Shown: positions 34,714-49,200 of the stretch, piece by piece | Layout: each line of letters begins with the position of its first letter | How positions within the stretch are numbered: the first letter of the stretch is position 1 | From: Chondrosia reniformis | Lineage: Eukaryota > Porifera > Demospongiae > Chondrillida > Chondrillidae | Direction: 5' to 3' | DNA length: 64,000 nucleotides | Assembly: GCA_947172415.1 (NCBI GenBank) | Contig: OX359197.1 | Location: forward strand, 1,984,001 to 2,048,000 | Made by a program: the position numbers and the translations under genes | The notes under the pieces: generated by a model | Database searches by the model: none | Seen by the model: the letters and a program-made list of their open reading frames with translations, nothing else | Told to the model about the DNA's origin: nothing

Positions 34714-37700
34714 CTAAAGCTTCAACCTTAAAAGTGTAGGCTGAGTAAACACTGATTCATAGTTGGTTAGCTCATCTACATATCCTCCGCCTCCTAGAAC
34801 AGCAATGGCTACAATCTCTCCTTGTTCATCAGAGATTTCATCAACAATATCACATGTAATTCCAAAGAACAAGAGACGTTCCGAAATCAACTATATACGT
34901 ACGTATATATATATATATCTAATATATATACTGTATATATGTACTGTATATATTATCTGAATAATAATCTATACAATTCAGAAATATATATATATATATA
35001 TACTGGTAAATATATAAAATATTAAAATTACAATCAAGTACTACACAGTACAAGTTACAAATTTATGAGGGCCAAGTGACTATACAATATTAAAATTACA
35101 ATCAAGTACTACACAGTACAAGTTACAAATTTATGAGGGCCAAGTGACTATACAATATTAAAATTACAATCAAGTACTAGCTACATATGCAGTGCAAGTT
35201 ACACCCCATAGGATGATCAGTATTTTAAACAGGACAAGACTTTAGTCACACTGTTGCAGGCTTTGAAATCCTCCACTATACTGCATAGAGAGTAGTAGTT
35301 GATACAGATCATCCAAGGTAGAACACATGGCCTACCAATTACCTTTTCACACCTTAGTATAGACTGAAGATGATGCATCTGCATGCCATATATCAACAAA
35401 GGTTCCAGTCTTAAAGGGGTCTCAGCTAATAACCACAGCAGATTTGATTTGCCTTGCGAGGGAGCTAAGAATACCGACGGTTGGTTGCATGCATTTGCAT
35501 AATCAACAGGGTTAGAGACCATTTTGTAACTTGTACACAAGGGACATAAAAGGCCAAGGCCTTTATATACGTATACCATACGCAAATGCATGCAACCAAC
35601 CGTCGGTATTCTTAGCTCCCTCTTTCACTGGTTTCACTGTATATAATAAAATTATTTATATTATATTATATTATTTATTTATATTAGATTACCTTAGTAT
35701 ATTGTAACTTGTACTGTATATAGAAGACATTTTTCATATGTACATTCACACATATACGTACGTATGTTATATATAATTTAAATAAAAACATTTAAAAAAT
35801 AGAAGTTAGAAATAGGGATGGCAGTGCTGTAACAGTGACTAGCACATCTGAAAAATTAACGAAACAAGACAGGGCGGATCTTGTGGTTTAGCTAACCATA
35901 CAGAAATGACATACAATATACTGAAATTTAAGTGACTATAAACATATTCATCACTTCTATATCTTTGGAAAGGGGAGCGTCTAAAGATGCAGTTTTTCCG
36001 GAAAACGATAAGTTCAACGCAGCTAGAAAAAATCCTTATTCTATTATCACTTCTATGCTTGGGCACATCATGATAGCTGAAGTAATGATGATAATTTACT
36101 TATTTCAAATGCAAGCATGGATACTTACTGACAGATCAACCTTATAGCTAGAGGTCTTTCCACTTTGTAAATCAATTAAGAAGATATCAGGCATACCAGG
36201 TGTCCATTTCACTCCTCCCACAATAAAGAGATTGTCACCTTGAATGACACATGAAGAGCTAAAACTGTTTTGTATTCAAAGAAAGAAAGAAAGAAAGAGA
36301 GCATTAAACAGGAAATATTTCTTAGTTCACTGTATGATATACATACATATTCATAGATATTATACAAATAATTTAACTTGCAGGCATATATTTTAATGTA
36401 TATACGTATGTAATTACTGCAATGGGCTATATATAGAATGAGCTTATATACGTATATATATGCAGAAATACTATGTAATGTTGCATTTTATGAGCAATTC
36501 AAAAATCAATCATATGAATCACTATTTAAAAAGTAATAAGTTTGAATTTCAGCAACACTTATTGAACAGGTTTGAATATTTAAACCTTTATAGGTCGTCA
36601 TCAACAATATTGTACAGTAAAATATACTGTATATATGTATTTATCAAACAAAAAGATACGAACGTCATGAAAATCTTTATTCCAACTTTGAGTACCGCTT
36701 ATAATAAGTGGAGTAATTCATTATAACACCAATTTGAAACCAATCATATATACATAACTAATGCTGGTACTATAGGAAGCATATCATCCATGTAGTTTTG
36801 TGATCAAGACTGAAGAGCTAAATGAAATGTAAACTCCGTCTTCTTGTTTATGAAATGTTTCACTTTTGATGGACTATATTGTGCAATTATATACGTATTT
36901 ACGTAATAGTGAAGGAAGTCATTCCAATTTTAAATATGTACATACACACTGAGGAGCTCTAATGAGGCAGCTGAGCTGTAAGTGGCTGATCATGATTTAA
37001 TGATTTTTCAGCTTGCATGGGTTACCATTTTAAATGTGTAATAAGTTACCTCATTTCTTCAGACTCAATGTACGTATGTATGTAATAATACCTATATACA
37101 CGCACGCACGCACGCACACAAATACATTTTCAACACATTATTGTCATGCATAGGCTGTAATTTATTATATCAAACCTTGCAGGCAGCTCTGAGTCTGTTC
37201 TGATAAGCTTAAACTTCACAGTGTTTTCAACCTATTTAACAAAGAAAAAATCAAAAGTATCAAAATTTGTGGATTTGTTTATAGACCATTTCTTGTATTA
37301 ATATTGATTTACGCAAGAAATTATATTTACATAAAATAAATAAGCACCTATATATACAACTTCCATATTATATATATATAGATTATCTTTTAGCTGGTTT
37401 GTCTTTAGTCTTTTGAGTATCTATATAATAAAGACACAGTTCTGTTTTGGAAAGGTAGTCAGACATTCTGATCATGAAGACTAAAGATGAACCATCGATC
37501 TGACAAGTCTCTATCATCCATTCATACAGTACATAATGGCCTTAAATACATTTACCGTATCTTCAAAGGAAATCTGGTACAAGCTGTTAATGGCAACATC
37601 TTCAGAATTAACACCTCCATATATTAGCATGGAGTTATTCCAGACTGCACTGGAATGACTATGCGATGCTTGCCCTACATCTCCTAGCATGTTGCACTGT

Positions 37701-40700
37701 ATACATACGCAAGTGTGCATGTACAGAAATATGAAAAATTTATTCTATAATAAAATAAATGTATACTAGTCTTAAAGATAATATATATGCAGTGGAACCT
37801 GTTTAAGACGGTCACCCTTGGGACCTGACCAACTGGCTGTTATACAGAGGTGGCCTGCTTATAGAGTTCGCATCAAATATAATTACAATACATAAGAATA
37901 TGGCGAAACAGTATAATTTCGAAGTCAGCGATGATCAACTCCTTCGCTTTCAAAATCCCCTGCACCTGCGTTCGTCCACACTTAAAAGTGTCGCCAATCT
38001 TCATCGTTCCAATGCCAAACAATTTCATTTTCTTCAGGAAAGATGAGAGCGTTGGCTTCTGTGAAGTAACCGGCTGCGGGGGGATGGTTAACCGCGGCCT
38101 GGAAATTCCGTGTGTGTACCGGTTTTATGGATGCCTGGCCAACATAGAGAGGCTCAAGAACCTCTTGCCGTAACAAAGAACTTTACTGACCGCTGTTAAC
38201 AAGTGTATTTTTTGTTTGTACTCGATGCAGTGGCCGTTTAACGTAATAGAGGGTGACTGTTACTACAGGTTAATAATGCACACAAATTAATACGTATTCA
38301 TTCGGGACTTCCCCTAGTGACCGGCTTATACTAGGCGACCGCCTAACTCAGGTGACTGCTGACACAGGTTCCACTGTATATGCATTTGAAGTGACCTATG
38401 TAAATATAGATATTGACTAAAAGTCTTACAATTTTGTATTAGTATTGACATTTTTTGTTTGTTTTATTATCTGAAACAAAATAATTTTATTTGCAGAAAA
38501 CAAAGTAGATTAAATATACATACATGTACCTTTTGCCATTGAAAGGTGGTTAAAGAGAGCTTGTAACAATCTCCAAGTGCTGCATGATCATTATTTCTTC
38601 CTCCAAATAGGATCATAGAAGGATTTCCTATGTAATAAAATCCACATATAAACATAATATTTACATGTACAGTTGAACCTTGTTAAGACAAACACGGTTA
38701 ATAAGAATTTTCGCCTGATAAAAATATTTCAGTAACTTTTGGTTGGTTACTGTATGTAGTGAATATCAAACTCTACATTTAAAACAAACCATTTATTTCG
38801 AATTTTCGGTTAGTAAGAACAATTAATGCATCATAAAATATATTCCTAGCCTTTAATACCAACTTTACACCTTTTAAAAGATATTTTCGAGACGAATTGT
38901 ATCAAAGTAGACACTATCGCTCCATACAAAGGTACAGATACGGAAAGAGGTTGAGCGATGTCAGGAACGACGCTCAAAGGCTGCGAAGTACATGCTACTG
39001 AAGTCATCGTTATCAACGATCTTGAAGAACAAGGACAGGTTCTTTCTATTTTACAATTTCTGTTTAGACGAACTTCTGTTAAGAAGGACTGATATAGTTG
39101 GTCCCTTAAAGTTCGTCTTAACGAGGTTTGACTGTATATGCAAGTGTCTCTTAGTTATATATTTTAGCTCAACTGATACAATACTGAAGTCATTCTTAAG
39201 CAATATGGGTGAGTCTATGTACATACTATTTAATTGTAGTGATAATTAAACCACAAGTAATCACAAAAGAAGCAATACTGGTAATGACCACCAGTGTCTT
39301 GTCACAGGGCTACAATTGCCACAGCAATGCTCCATTTATGTTTTCCCTCTTATACAATAATACAAAGTAGCTAATTGTTGTCATCCATATTGATTAGTGT
39401 GATTTCATTATTAGAACAAGCTGATAATCAAGGATATGCAATGTTATTTGCATGTACACAGAGTTAGGATATGTATATACGTACGTATGCATGTTTAGTA
39501 ATAGCAAGCAGTATATATACCTGATTCATGTTTGATGATTTCAGCACTATGTCTCCATCTTGCTTGTGGAATACTACCACAAGTCGTAGGTTTCAACCAC
39601 TGATATTTCGGAGAATCTGCATCAAGGTCTGTAGGAAAAACTTTCAGACTTAGACAAACTAGTATCAAAGAACTATACAATGCATATAATCAGTATATTG
39701 TTTACTCTTAATTTTATGTAGGTTCAAGAAAGAGAATATTAACCATTCAGTAAAAGATAAATTAAAACTGATTTACGACATATAGCATGCGATAGATGAG
39801 GTGGTCAACTTAACCTTCATGATCAACAAATGCAGCAGTTAAAAAGAGATAGAGATTCATTATCTTAGTAATTTATTTTAAGATAATAACAGAAGCAAAA
39901 TTACTTTTCAAAATGTAAATGCCATTGTTTGCTATACAGGTTTCATCATATCCACCAAAGAGAACACTTTCACATCCTTCTAATCGGACGAGTGAGCAAT
40001 AAGCCAATTTACCTATAAAACATATGATAATAAATTAAAACCTTTTTGTAGCGGACCATACAAAAGGCTTTCTACATTTCTCCATATAACTACCTGGCTT
40101 GTCTCCATTTGTTTGACATTCTTCAATTTCACAAATGACTTGCAAACCTTGATTGTCTATAGGTTTAAATACATACACAGTAATATCTGCTATACACGTA
40201 AATTTAGTTCAACTAGAAAATTAAATTTTAAAGTTTTATTACATACTCTTTATAGATGCAGTAGCTATAGTATCATGACCCTTTATGATAGTACAGTATT
40301 AGGCTATTAACACAGGATCAAATCAGGTTTCAGAGGATCTAATATATATAGATTTAAAAGTCTTTGAACTGCAAAGTTTATTTGAAATATAATTGCTTAC
40401 CATGAAGGTAATCTTCACATCACTAGCTACTCACAATGATAATTACAAAGGTAAAGGACTAACTACCGGTACAACTACTGCAAGATCTATATACATCTGG
40501 GAGACTATCAGGAGGCTCAAAAGTGAAGAAACAGGATGCTTGTTGAAATGGACACTGGAAACGTCAGCCATTGCAAAAATGCATGGGAGAATCATCACAT
40601 TTTTGAATGGGAAAAGATGCTGATGCTTAACCTGGTCAGAGAGTAGTGTTTTTAAATAAATCTTACGAAAAATTTCTACAAAAATAGTGAAGATGTAGGG

Positions 40701-43198
40701 ATGGTACAAAAAGCACAGAAACAAGAAAGGGATGTTACATAGTGAAGTATTAGCTATGCATGAATCATACAACAAAAATGTTCAACACCTCCTTTTTGAA
40801 TATAATTAGACAAAATATTTCATTATTATAACGCTTCATAATTACATAAATTTGTCTTTAGTTTTTACATACTATAAATTCAAATATCTACACTATCATA
40901 ATCGTTGGAAAATGGTTTGCAAATTCATATATAGCTCATACTGCCAGCTATATAGCCAGTCAAAGGTTGAAGAAGAAAGACCATTAAAGCAAAGTTTATC
41001 GTAGAATCCCTTATATACATAGTTAATATAATGCTATTAATTAATAATTCATAAACATACTTATCATAGAAACTTTTACAAGACTGTCTCCTATTCGGTG
41101 TGAACTTTCATACCCACCAAACATCAAGAAGCAACCATGTTTTAGGACAATAGATGAGTATCCATACCTATATAGGTTTACATATATGTATATAACAAAC
41201 ATTATTAGGTTATGAAGTTCCTCGCCACTGTAAATAATATAACACTAAATTAAAAACACTTTTCAACCAATCAGAAACAATTCAGGTAAATGTATATATT
41301 CACAAATAATGCAAAGGTATTAATATAAATAATGCTTTTAGACAGTCCTCCTCCCCTTCCACACCTTTTAGCAGTTGTTCAGGATGGTCTAAATTGTTGC
41401 ATAGCCTAAGCTGTTGCATGTATATAGTGCTGTTCTAATAATAGTCTGACATAAAATTAATATGTATGTATATAGATAAACCATACATTATTAAAAACAT
41501 ATTTGCATTTGATCTCTTGGATGGTACATACAGCCATCAAATTAAGCAGTTTGGATTTAAGTATTCTGGTTCAGCATTTCATCCTTGATGGTCTTCATCG
41601 ATCAGTGACTGATTACGATGGTTTGGGTTTCAGCAGTGCTTTTTCATTTCCTATAACATGATTCTCAGGTCTCAGGAAGATATACCATCCAAAAGATAAG
41701 TTTAACGCAATTAGAAGAAATTTATTTTTACACTCATATAGAATGTTTGGGAAGAAATTTCCGTATAAGGATAGAATCTATACATATATATATAATTCAG
41801 TATATAACATTTGTTTGCTCGGCAATTCCTCCTAAACTTTAGCAGGAAATGCCACCACAAAAGACCGCAATATTTAATTATCACTCCCTGGGTTTTCCGG
41901 AGGCAAGAAACTTACTGGCGTGGGAGCCATTGGTGCATGATGCGCTGTACGCCTGCTGAAGGTGGGCATTCCTGCTAGTTATATATATATATATATATAC
42001 GTACATACACAACAATAGACCTTTATTATAGTCCTTGTCAGTTTTATACATAATACTATGCACAATTTACTTGTCAAACTGACCTAGATACAAGTTCATT
42101 AGAATCTTGTACATGTTTCAGAGCAATTTTGCTGGCTAAAGCATGCTTGGAAATAGCAAATTCTCTGTTTTCATGAGGGATTTGATCAAAATGCAGTTTT
42201 TTAGAAAACTTTAACAAGGTCCCATTTGCCGAACAGCATAAGAAGAATGTTTGGGCCGCTGCAGTAGCAACCTATACACATAATCATGATTAATATTATA
42301 TATATATTTAAGAAAAAATTAGAAACACATAAATATAACTTGTTCAAATTTTACAGACACTACAAAAGAAAATTACTCAGTAAAACTGAATTTTGAACAA
42401 ACCCAGTTGTGTGAATAATATATATTAGCTGGCCTACTGTCTATTAGTGAACCTAGTTATAGTACTGATATTAAAAATAGAGAAGTTAGTAGCCTTATTT
42501 CTAAGAAAAGAGGAGACACAGCTAGACTGAGAGTAGAAGAGGGTAGATGGTCTAGAATAGAGAGGAGTGAGCGTCTGTGTCAGCACTGTGAATCACAGGA
42601 AGTAGAAGACAGTAACCACTTCATTCTTAGGTGTGAAAAGATTCGTAATGAAAGAAGTAGCTTGTTTGAAGAGTTAAGAGAGAGGGTTCCTGAATTTGAT
42701 AGTAAACTAGATAGTGAAAAGCTAATAGTGGCATTGACTGAGGCTTGCAGGAGTACTAAAATCGGGTTTTTAATATTAAAAATGTGGAAAAGACGAAACT
42801 ACGTCGGATAATAACCCCATGGCTCCCTCCCCTGTGTATATTTCACTTATATTTTATTACTTTCTTATTACTTTTGTGTATACATGCACCTACATTTTCT
42901 ACATTACCCACATCATCTCACTCTGTAAATCACCCTTCACCCTTTATTTAACTTGAACTAAATAATGCACCACCTCCGAACTTGGTGCTTGTGTATGTGA
43001 CTGTTTGGGAAGTGCGTCCTGGTAGCCTTAAGTGGCAAGGGCTTAATGCGCCCAGGCAGTCGGGCTATGTACCTGGGCGGACGGCCTGGTAGCCTTAAGT
43101 GGCGATGGTTTATACGTGTCCAGGTTTAGCCCTGTGCCCTTTAACCAGAACTGGTTGGCATTTATCTACACCTTAATGTATGTATATGCATAGGCACT

Positions 43199-43234
<36 letters not shown>

Positions 43235-46200
43235 TGTATTAGTTATACAACGCGCCCTCGTGACTTGTACGTATAAAACCCATATACACCTCAGCGCCGT
43301 GGTATGAGTGATATATTCTCCATCGCTTCTTATCGTTATTTTGGTGGGACTTTCAGGATGGCTGATCTAGCATCTGGTTGGTTTTGCTTAAACACTGACG
43401 ACTTCATAGAATACTCTTGCCCTGACTACTCTAGCTGTCCTAAATGTAAGGAGAATTGTCCACTCCCCAAGTAGAAACGTCTTAGTTTACCATGCATATT
43501 TGGGCAGGGATATAACAGGATTTAAGAAGCCGATGCAGTATATAGCTTCTTAAATCCTGTTATATCACGGTTACGAAATTTAAACACAGGCGGTTGCCTC
43601 GGCAACGGAGTATATATATATATACATATAATATAGAGGTACCGGTGTTATACGTAATATATATATATACTATATTTTATGTATATCCAACACTGATGCC
43701 TCCGATACCTCTATTATATATTCTCATACTTTTCTTAAAAGTTGTAACTGTTTCGTACAACTTAAGGTGCAATTATCAGCATGTACAAATATTAATAATA
43801 AACCAACCTCATGTTTGTCAAATAAATGAAGTTTTCTAAAGTTTTCTCTCTCAATGCTACCAGCAATCTTACAATAGTAACTTAGTAGACCACAAGCATA
43901 CGAGGTCTGCCAGCCCTATTATTATAGGAGTAATAAAAGACAAGGGATAAATTGTATAAATGATAAAGCAGCTCTAGTGCTTGGCTCTATCTCTTGGGTC
44001 TACATAACTTTGTGCATGCAATATTCTTATGTATTAGTTACGTATATATATATATAATTCCTTAATTTATTTTCAACATTTTTGCAATATAATTTATACA
44101 GTAGAAAAAAGGGGAAAATCTTAAGCTCTTACTGAATGTATATAGCCATTTGCAAATGCATATAAATTGTAATTGTGTATATATATGAACCTGTATTAGT
44201 ATATTTGTATATAACTAGCATTGTATTAATGCAAGTATGCATATATATATATATCCTGGTAGCCTTGAGTGGTAAGGGCTTAATGCACCCAGGTAGTTGG
44301 GCTATGTACCTGAGTGGACAGCCTGCATGATAGCCTTAAGTGGCGATAGTTTTTATATATATGTCCAGGTATAGCCCTGTGCCCCTTAACCAGCACTTGT
44401 TGGCATTTACCTACACATTAACCAAATGTATATGCATGGGCATATTAATGATAAGAATAATGAAAATAATAATATAGGACCATCACAAAATTAAGACCAA
44501 ACATTTCTGCCCCAAAGATGTCCTCTTTTGCAATGTTCCACAATAGTTAAATATAACCAAAAACAACACCATTTATGTGGTCATAATTGTACATTCAAAT
44601 TGGGTGGCCGTGTTTTTCAGCCATCCTACTTAGAGAGTATCATGCTCTTTTAGAACACATTTATTTACAAATGTCTTGCTTACCTGTTTCATAAATGTTT
44701 CTGCTACTTCACCATAACTTTGACTCTCAACAGTCCAATTAGAGCCATGCTTTGCATGAGTATCTATTCTATTTTTAGAGATTTAAGTTTGTGTGCAAAT
44801 AATTGAGCAAATCTCACAATTAATTATTACAATATTATATTCATATCTTTTAACTATTTACTTACAATGCTTTTGTAATTTCTTCTGAGGCAAACGTCTA
44901 CATAATATACATATACACAATATTAATGTTACATAGCAGCAAAATTAACACATACATGATTAATAAGTAGTGAATACAGATGCAGAAATTAACTGTTATT
45001 GTGAACCCATGTGTAATAAATTTAAAATATACTGTTGTAATGTATACTTCCTAGATCACAAAAAGAAAACAATAGGCTGGCCCTTAAAATATATAATATT
45101 ATGGATTATCCATGGATATATGTATACATTTAGTGTGACAAACTGATTGAGACAAGAATGTACCCTATCACCATTAATTTTCTATATGTGAACTCACTGG
45201 TAGGTGAACTGAAAGAAAGGGGAGTGGGTGTCATGTGTGGAAGGCAGAGAGTACCCGCATTGCTGTATGCAGACAGGTAATTTTGGCATAGAGTGAGGAG
45301 ATGCTGAGGACATGCACACAGGGTTGAGGATTTTGAAGGAGTGGTGTGACAAGTGGTTAGTAAAGACAAATGCAAAGAAATATGGGACGTTGCATATGAG
45401 GAAGAAAGGGGCAAAGAAAACTAAGAAAATTGAGGAGGAAACAATAGGACGATTACAAGTAACTATATAGGATGTAGTCTGACAGAGCACCTGGAGTATA
45501 AAGTTATGTTGGAGGAGAGAGCTATATAAGGGTGGTGCTATATAGAGCACTGGCTCTGTGGCTGAGTAGCTGCAGAATGAGTGTGCATGGGGAAGGTCAA
45601 TGTAGAGACTTTTGTTAAATTAATGGATGCACTGGTGCAGTCTGTCCTTCTGTAGGGATCCAAGGTATGGGGATGTGACAGAGAGTTAGGAGCAGTTGAA
45701 CAGATGTTGTCACATAAGGGCAGTAAGACTATATATAGAATGGGAAGCCAAAAATAGGTGCATTGAATTCTGGCAGAGGGTTTTAAGGTTGGTCGAGGAC
45801 AGACTAGTGAGGCAGGTAGCACTATTATAAAAGTTCTGAGAATGAAGGGCAAGGTATGATGGTTGAAGGAGTTGAAACAAAGCTTTGGAGAAGGTTGAGT
45901 GGCAAAATGTGAGAATGAAAGACTTTGGAAGGATGTCCATGGTAGAGGTTAAGTGTATGCTAACTGACAGTACTGTGTGAGTGGTGAAACAGGAGTTAAC
46001 GGAGGGAGAAATTATAAGGTACATTCAAAGCTGTAAATGATGAGGAGATTAATGGAATATGACTGCAAAGCTAGGTGTGTTGTAACAGGAAGGAAGAATC
46101 TATATACATACAATAGATCTTGGTAAAGTTAAGAGGGGTAACGCTGGGCTAAATGTGAAAACAGGCAGGTGAAAGAACTTACAGAGAGAAGAAAGAATAT

Positions 46201-49200
46201 GTAAGTAATGCAATGCAGAGGAAGTTAAGCATGAAGAGCATTTCTTACTGTGCTGTAGGTCACTGCATGGTGGAGAAGAGGAAGGAGTTGATGCAAACCA
46301 TGCATACATAGTGGGAGGATTCCAGGGGAAAAAGAAGTGTGTTTTAATATACTAGATAGAGCCTACAAGGAAGAGTGGGAAGAGCACTAGAGAAGATGTG
46401 GTATCAAATGCAGATTCTAAGAACATAGTGCTGATGCCACTGACTGTATGGTTGTTTGTGGAAATGCATTGTTTTTGGCAAAGGCCCTAGTGTGCTATGC
46501 ACATGCATGGTGCACCTTAATAATATATAATAAAATAATAATATACATCCATGCATATGGATACATAAATATGGATATAGTTAAAACATATTTTTATCTA
46601 CAAATAGCACCCCATATATATGATAGATATAATACAAACCTATAAACACATATACTCATGCATAATTAAACTATAGGTTTTGAGGCCTCAAACTAATAAT
46701 TCACTAACTGGTCCATGTGAAATGTGAACGGAGTGAGGGAATGAGTCAGCTGTCCACTTTATCAACTTAGATTGGCTGCATTTAAGAATGATAATATTTT
46801 TGGGAAAACTCTATACACATATAGCAATATACAGATAGTCGAACCTCGTTAAGACGAACTTTAAGGGACTGACTATATCAGTCCTTCTTAACCGAAGTTC
46901 TTCTAAACAGAAATTGTAAAATAGAAAGAACTTGTCCTTGTTCTTCAAGATTGTTGATAACGACGACTTCAGTAGCATGTACTTCGCAGCCTTTGAGCGT
47001 CGTTCCTGACATCGCTCAACCTCTTTCCGTATCCGTACCTTTGTATGGAGCGATAGAGTCTACTTTGATACAATTCATCTCGAAAATATCTTTAAAAAGG
47101 TGTAAAGTTGGTATTAAAAGGCTAGGAATATATTTTATGATGTGTTAATTGTTCCTACTAACCGAAAATTTGAAATAAATGGTTCAGTTTAAATGCAGAG
47201 TTTGATATTCACTACATACAGTAACCAACCAAAAGTTACTGAAATATTTTTATTAGGCGAAAATTCTTATTAACCGTGTTTGTCTTAACAAGGTTCGACT
47301 GTATATATATACAGTACAAGTTATATATATATATTTAACCTGTCCTTGTTCAGGTAGGGTAAAACAAATTCTGTGACAATCAGGGTTGGTTGATCAGGTG
47401 CTATTCCACAATCCAGAAGTATGGGCATCAGCTCTGTGACTCTTTCAAGATTAAAACCAATTAGGTTGTAGTCGGCAGATTTTAAATAGGGTACTGCATT
47501 TATAAACATTTATGGGAGGTAATTAAAGTATATATATAACCCTGATTTTATATACGTAATATGTTTGGTATCATATACCCTTTAGAATAAATAATTACTG
47601 CAAGAGTGTGTAAATATACAAGTAAAAATGATGTTAGAAGTAGGAATGGCAAGTGTTCACTAGTATATGTGACCGTCCATGCGAAAAGGGGCATTTTCAC
47701 GTATGCAACGGAAATTGCGTTTTTGCTATATATCATTTGAAAGGGTTTCCGAAGTACTAGCGAATGGTGCAATCGGAAGTGTCATAGCTGTTATGGATCC
47801 CAAGTTACGACACTTTGAAACAGAACAGTTGCCTAACTCAATATGTAAAACAGCTTTACTTCCGTTTAGTTAATAAAATTATGACATCATTGATTGTGCA
47901 ATCTCCAGCAAATGAAATCAAAACAATTGAACGATAATGATATTCACCGTTCCGTATATAGAACAAAATGGCGTATTTCCGGTAGCTTCTATTTAATAAA
48001 ATCGGATTTACCGAACAAAGAAGACCGAAATAACGACGGAGACATTGGGAAAGGTTAGAGTAATGAATATTTAATGATATTAAAAGAAAATCGCACTTTT
48101 GACCATTTTGCCACGATGTTTTTAAAACGCCCATATTGAACATATTGCCACAGCGCGAATATGCCCCTTTTCGCATGGACCGTCACCTATACATCTGCAA
48201 AAAAAGTATTGAAACAAGACAGTGATTATATGATAAGGCTAATCATACATCATATGCATATACAGTGGGCTCTGATTTATCCGACATCATCTGTTCCCTC
48301 AAAACCTGTCGGATAAATCAGATGTCAGATAAAAAAGTATCTTCTATTTCCGAACCAAACCCACAGCGCTTCTTCCAGCTGAGCGGAACCACTATTAGTG
48401 ACATCCTTCAAGAGTTCAAGAAATGGCGCAGCGCAGAGGACAGTATATAGCTCCACGAAGAAGATCGCAGGTCGTACGCCCGATGTCGAGACCGTCTTCC
48501 TTCAGCGTGATTGTCCTGATCTCCTCCAGTGTTGCCTTCAGGTGGCTGCATTTTGTAAATGCAGATTTTCTTCTTTACAGTCACTAATACAGATGTCCGG
48601 GGACGCTTTGCAGCTGCTGGTTTCTCTGCCATAAGAAAGCCTTGCCAGATAGAAAAGGGCAATACATATGGGACAACGGCCTTTCTTCACACAAGCGCTA
48701 ACGTCGGATACGGATAAACGAGGTCCGGATAAACCAGGGATAATTGCTATACAATAGTACACGATACTTTCAGATACCCACGTTTCCAGTCGAATAAAAC
48801 AGGTTTCCGGATAAATTGAGGCCGGATAAACCAGAGCCCACTGTATATATATTTATATACTTAAATTGTCATACATCTCTTTGACTTCATTTTTTGAATG
48901 AAATGTCAATGATAACTACAGTTGTATGAATAATATTATTCGTACATACCTTCCACTTGGTGGGCAAGATAGTAATTCTTTAATAGTGATTTCATGGAAT
49001 GATTACCCTCTATGATAGCAATCTTTCTAAGAACCAAATCAGGTAAATCAACCTGCATTAATTATATACATATTTATGTATCATTTATATTCATATGCCA
49101 ATAAAAATAGGTGGTTACCTATAAAAGCTAATCTATAAATTCAGATCAGTGTATATAAAGTACAGAAACAAGAAAGGATGCTACACAGTGAAGCATTAGC

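Noticed and set aside
35021-35180. CRISPR-like array
   Set aside because: It is a plain 68-bp tandem repeat with no spacers, in a eukaryotic intron.
40393-40775. Open frames of 76 and 110 codons on both strands as separate genes
   Set aside because: The region is LCMT2 exon 11 plus intron and part of a fold-back insertion; the frames do not survive in copy A.
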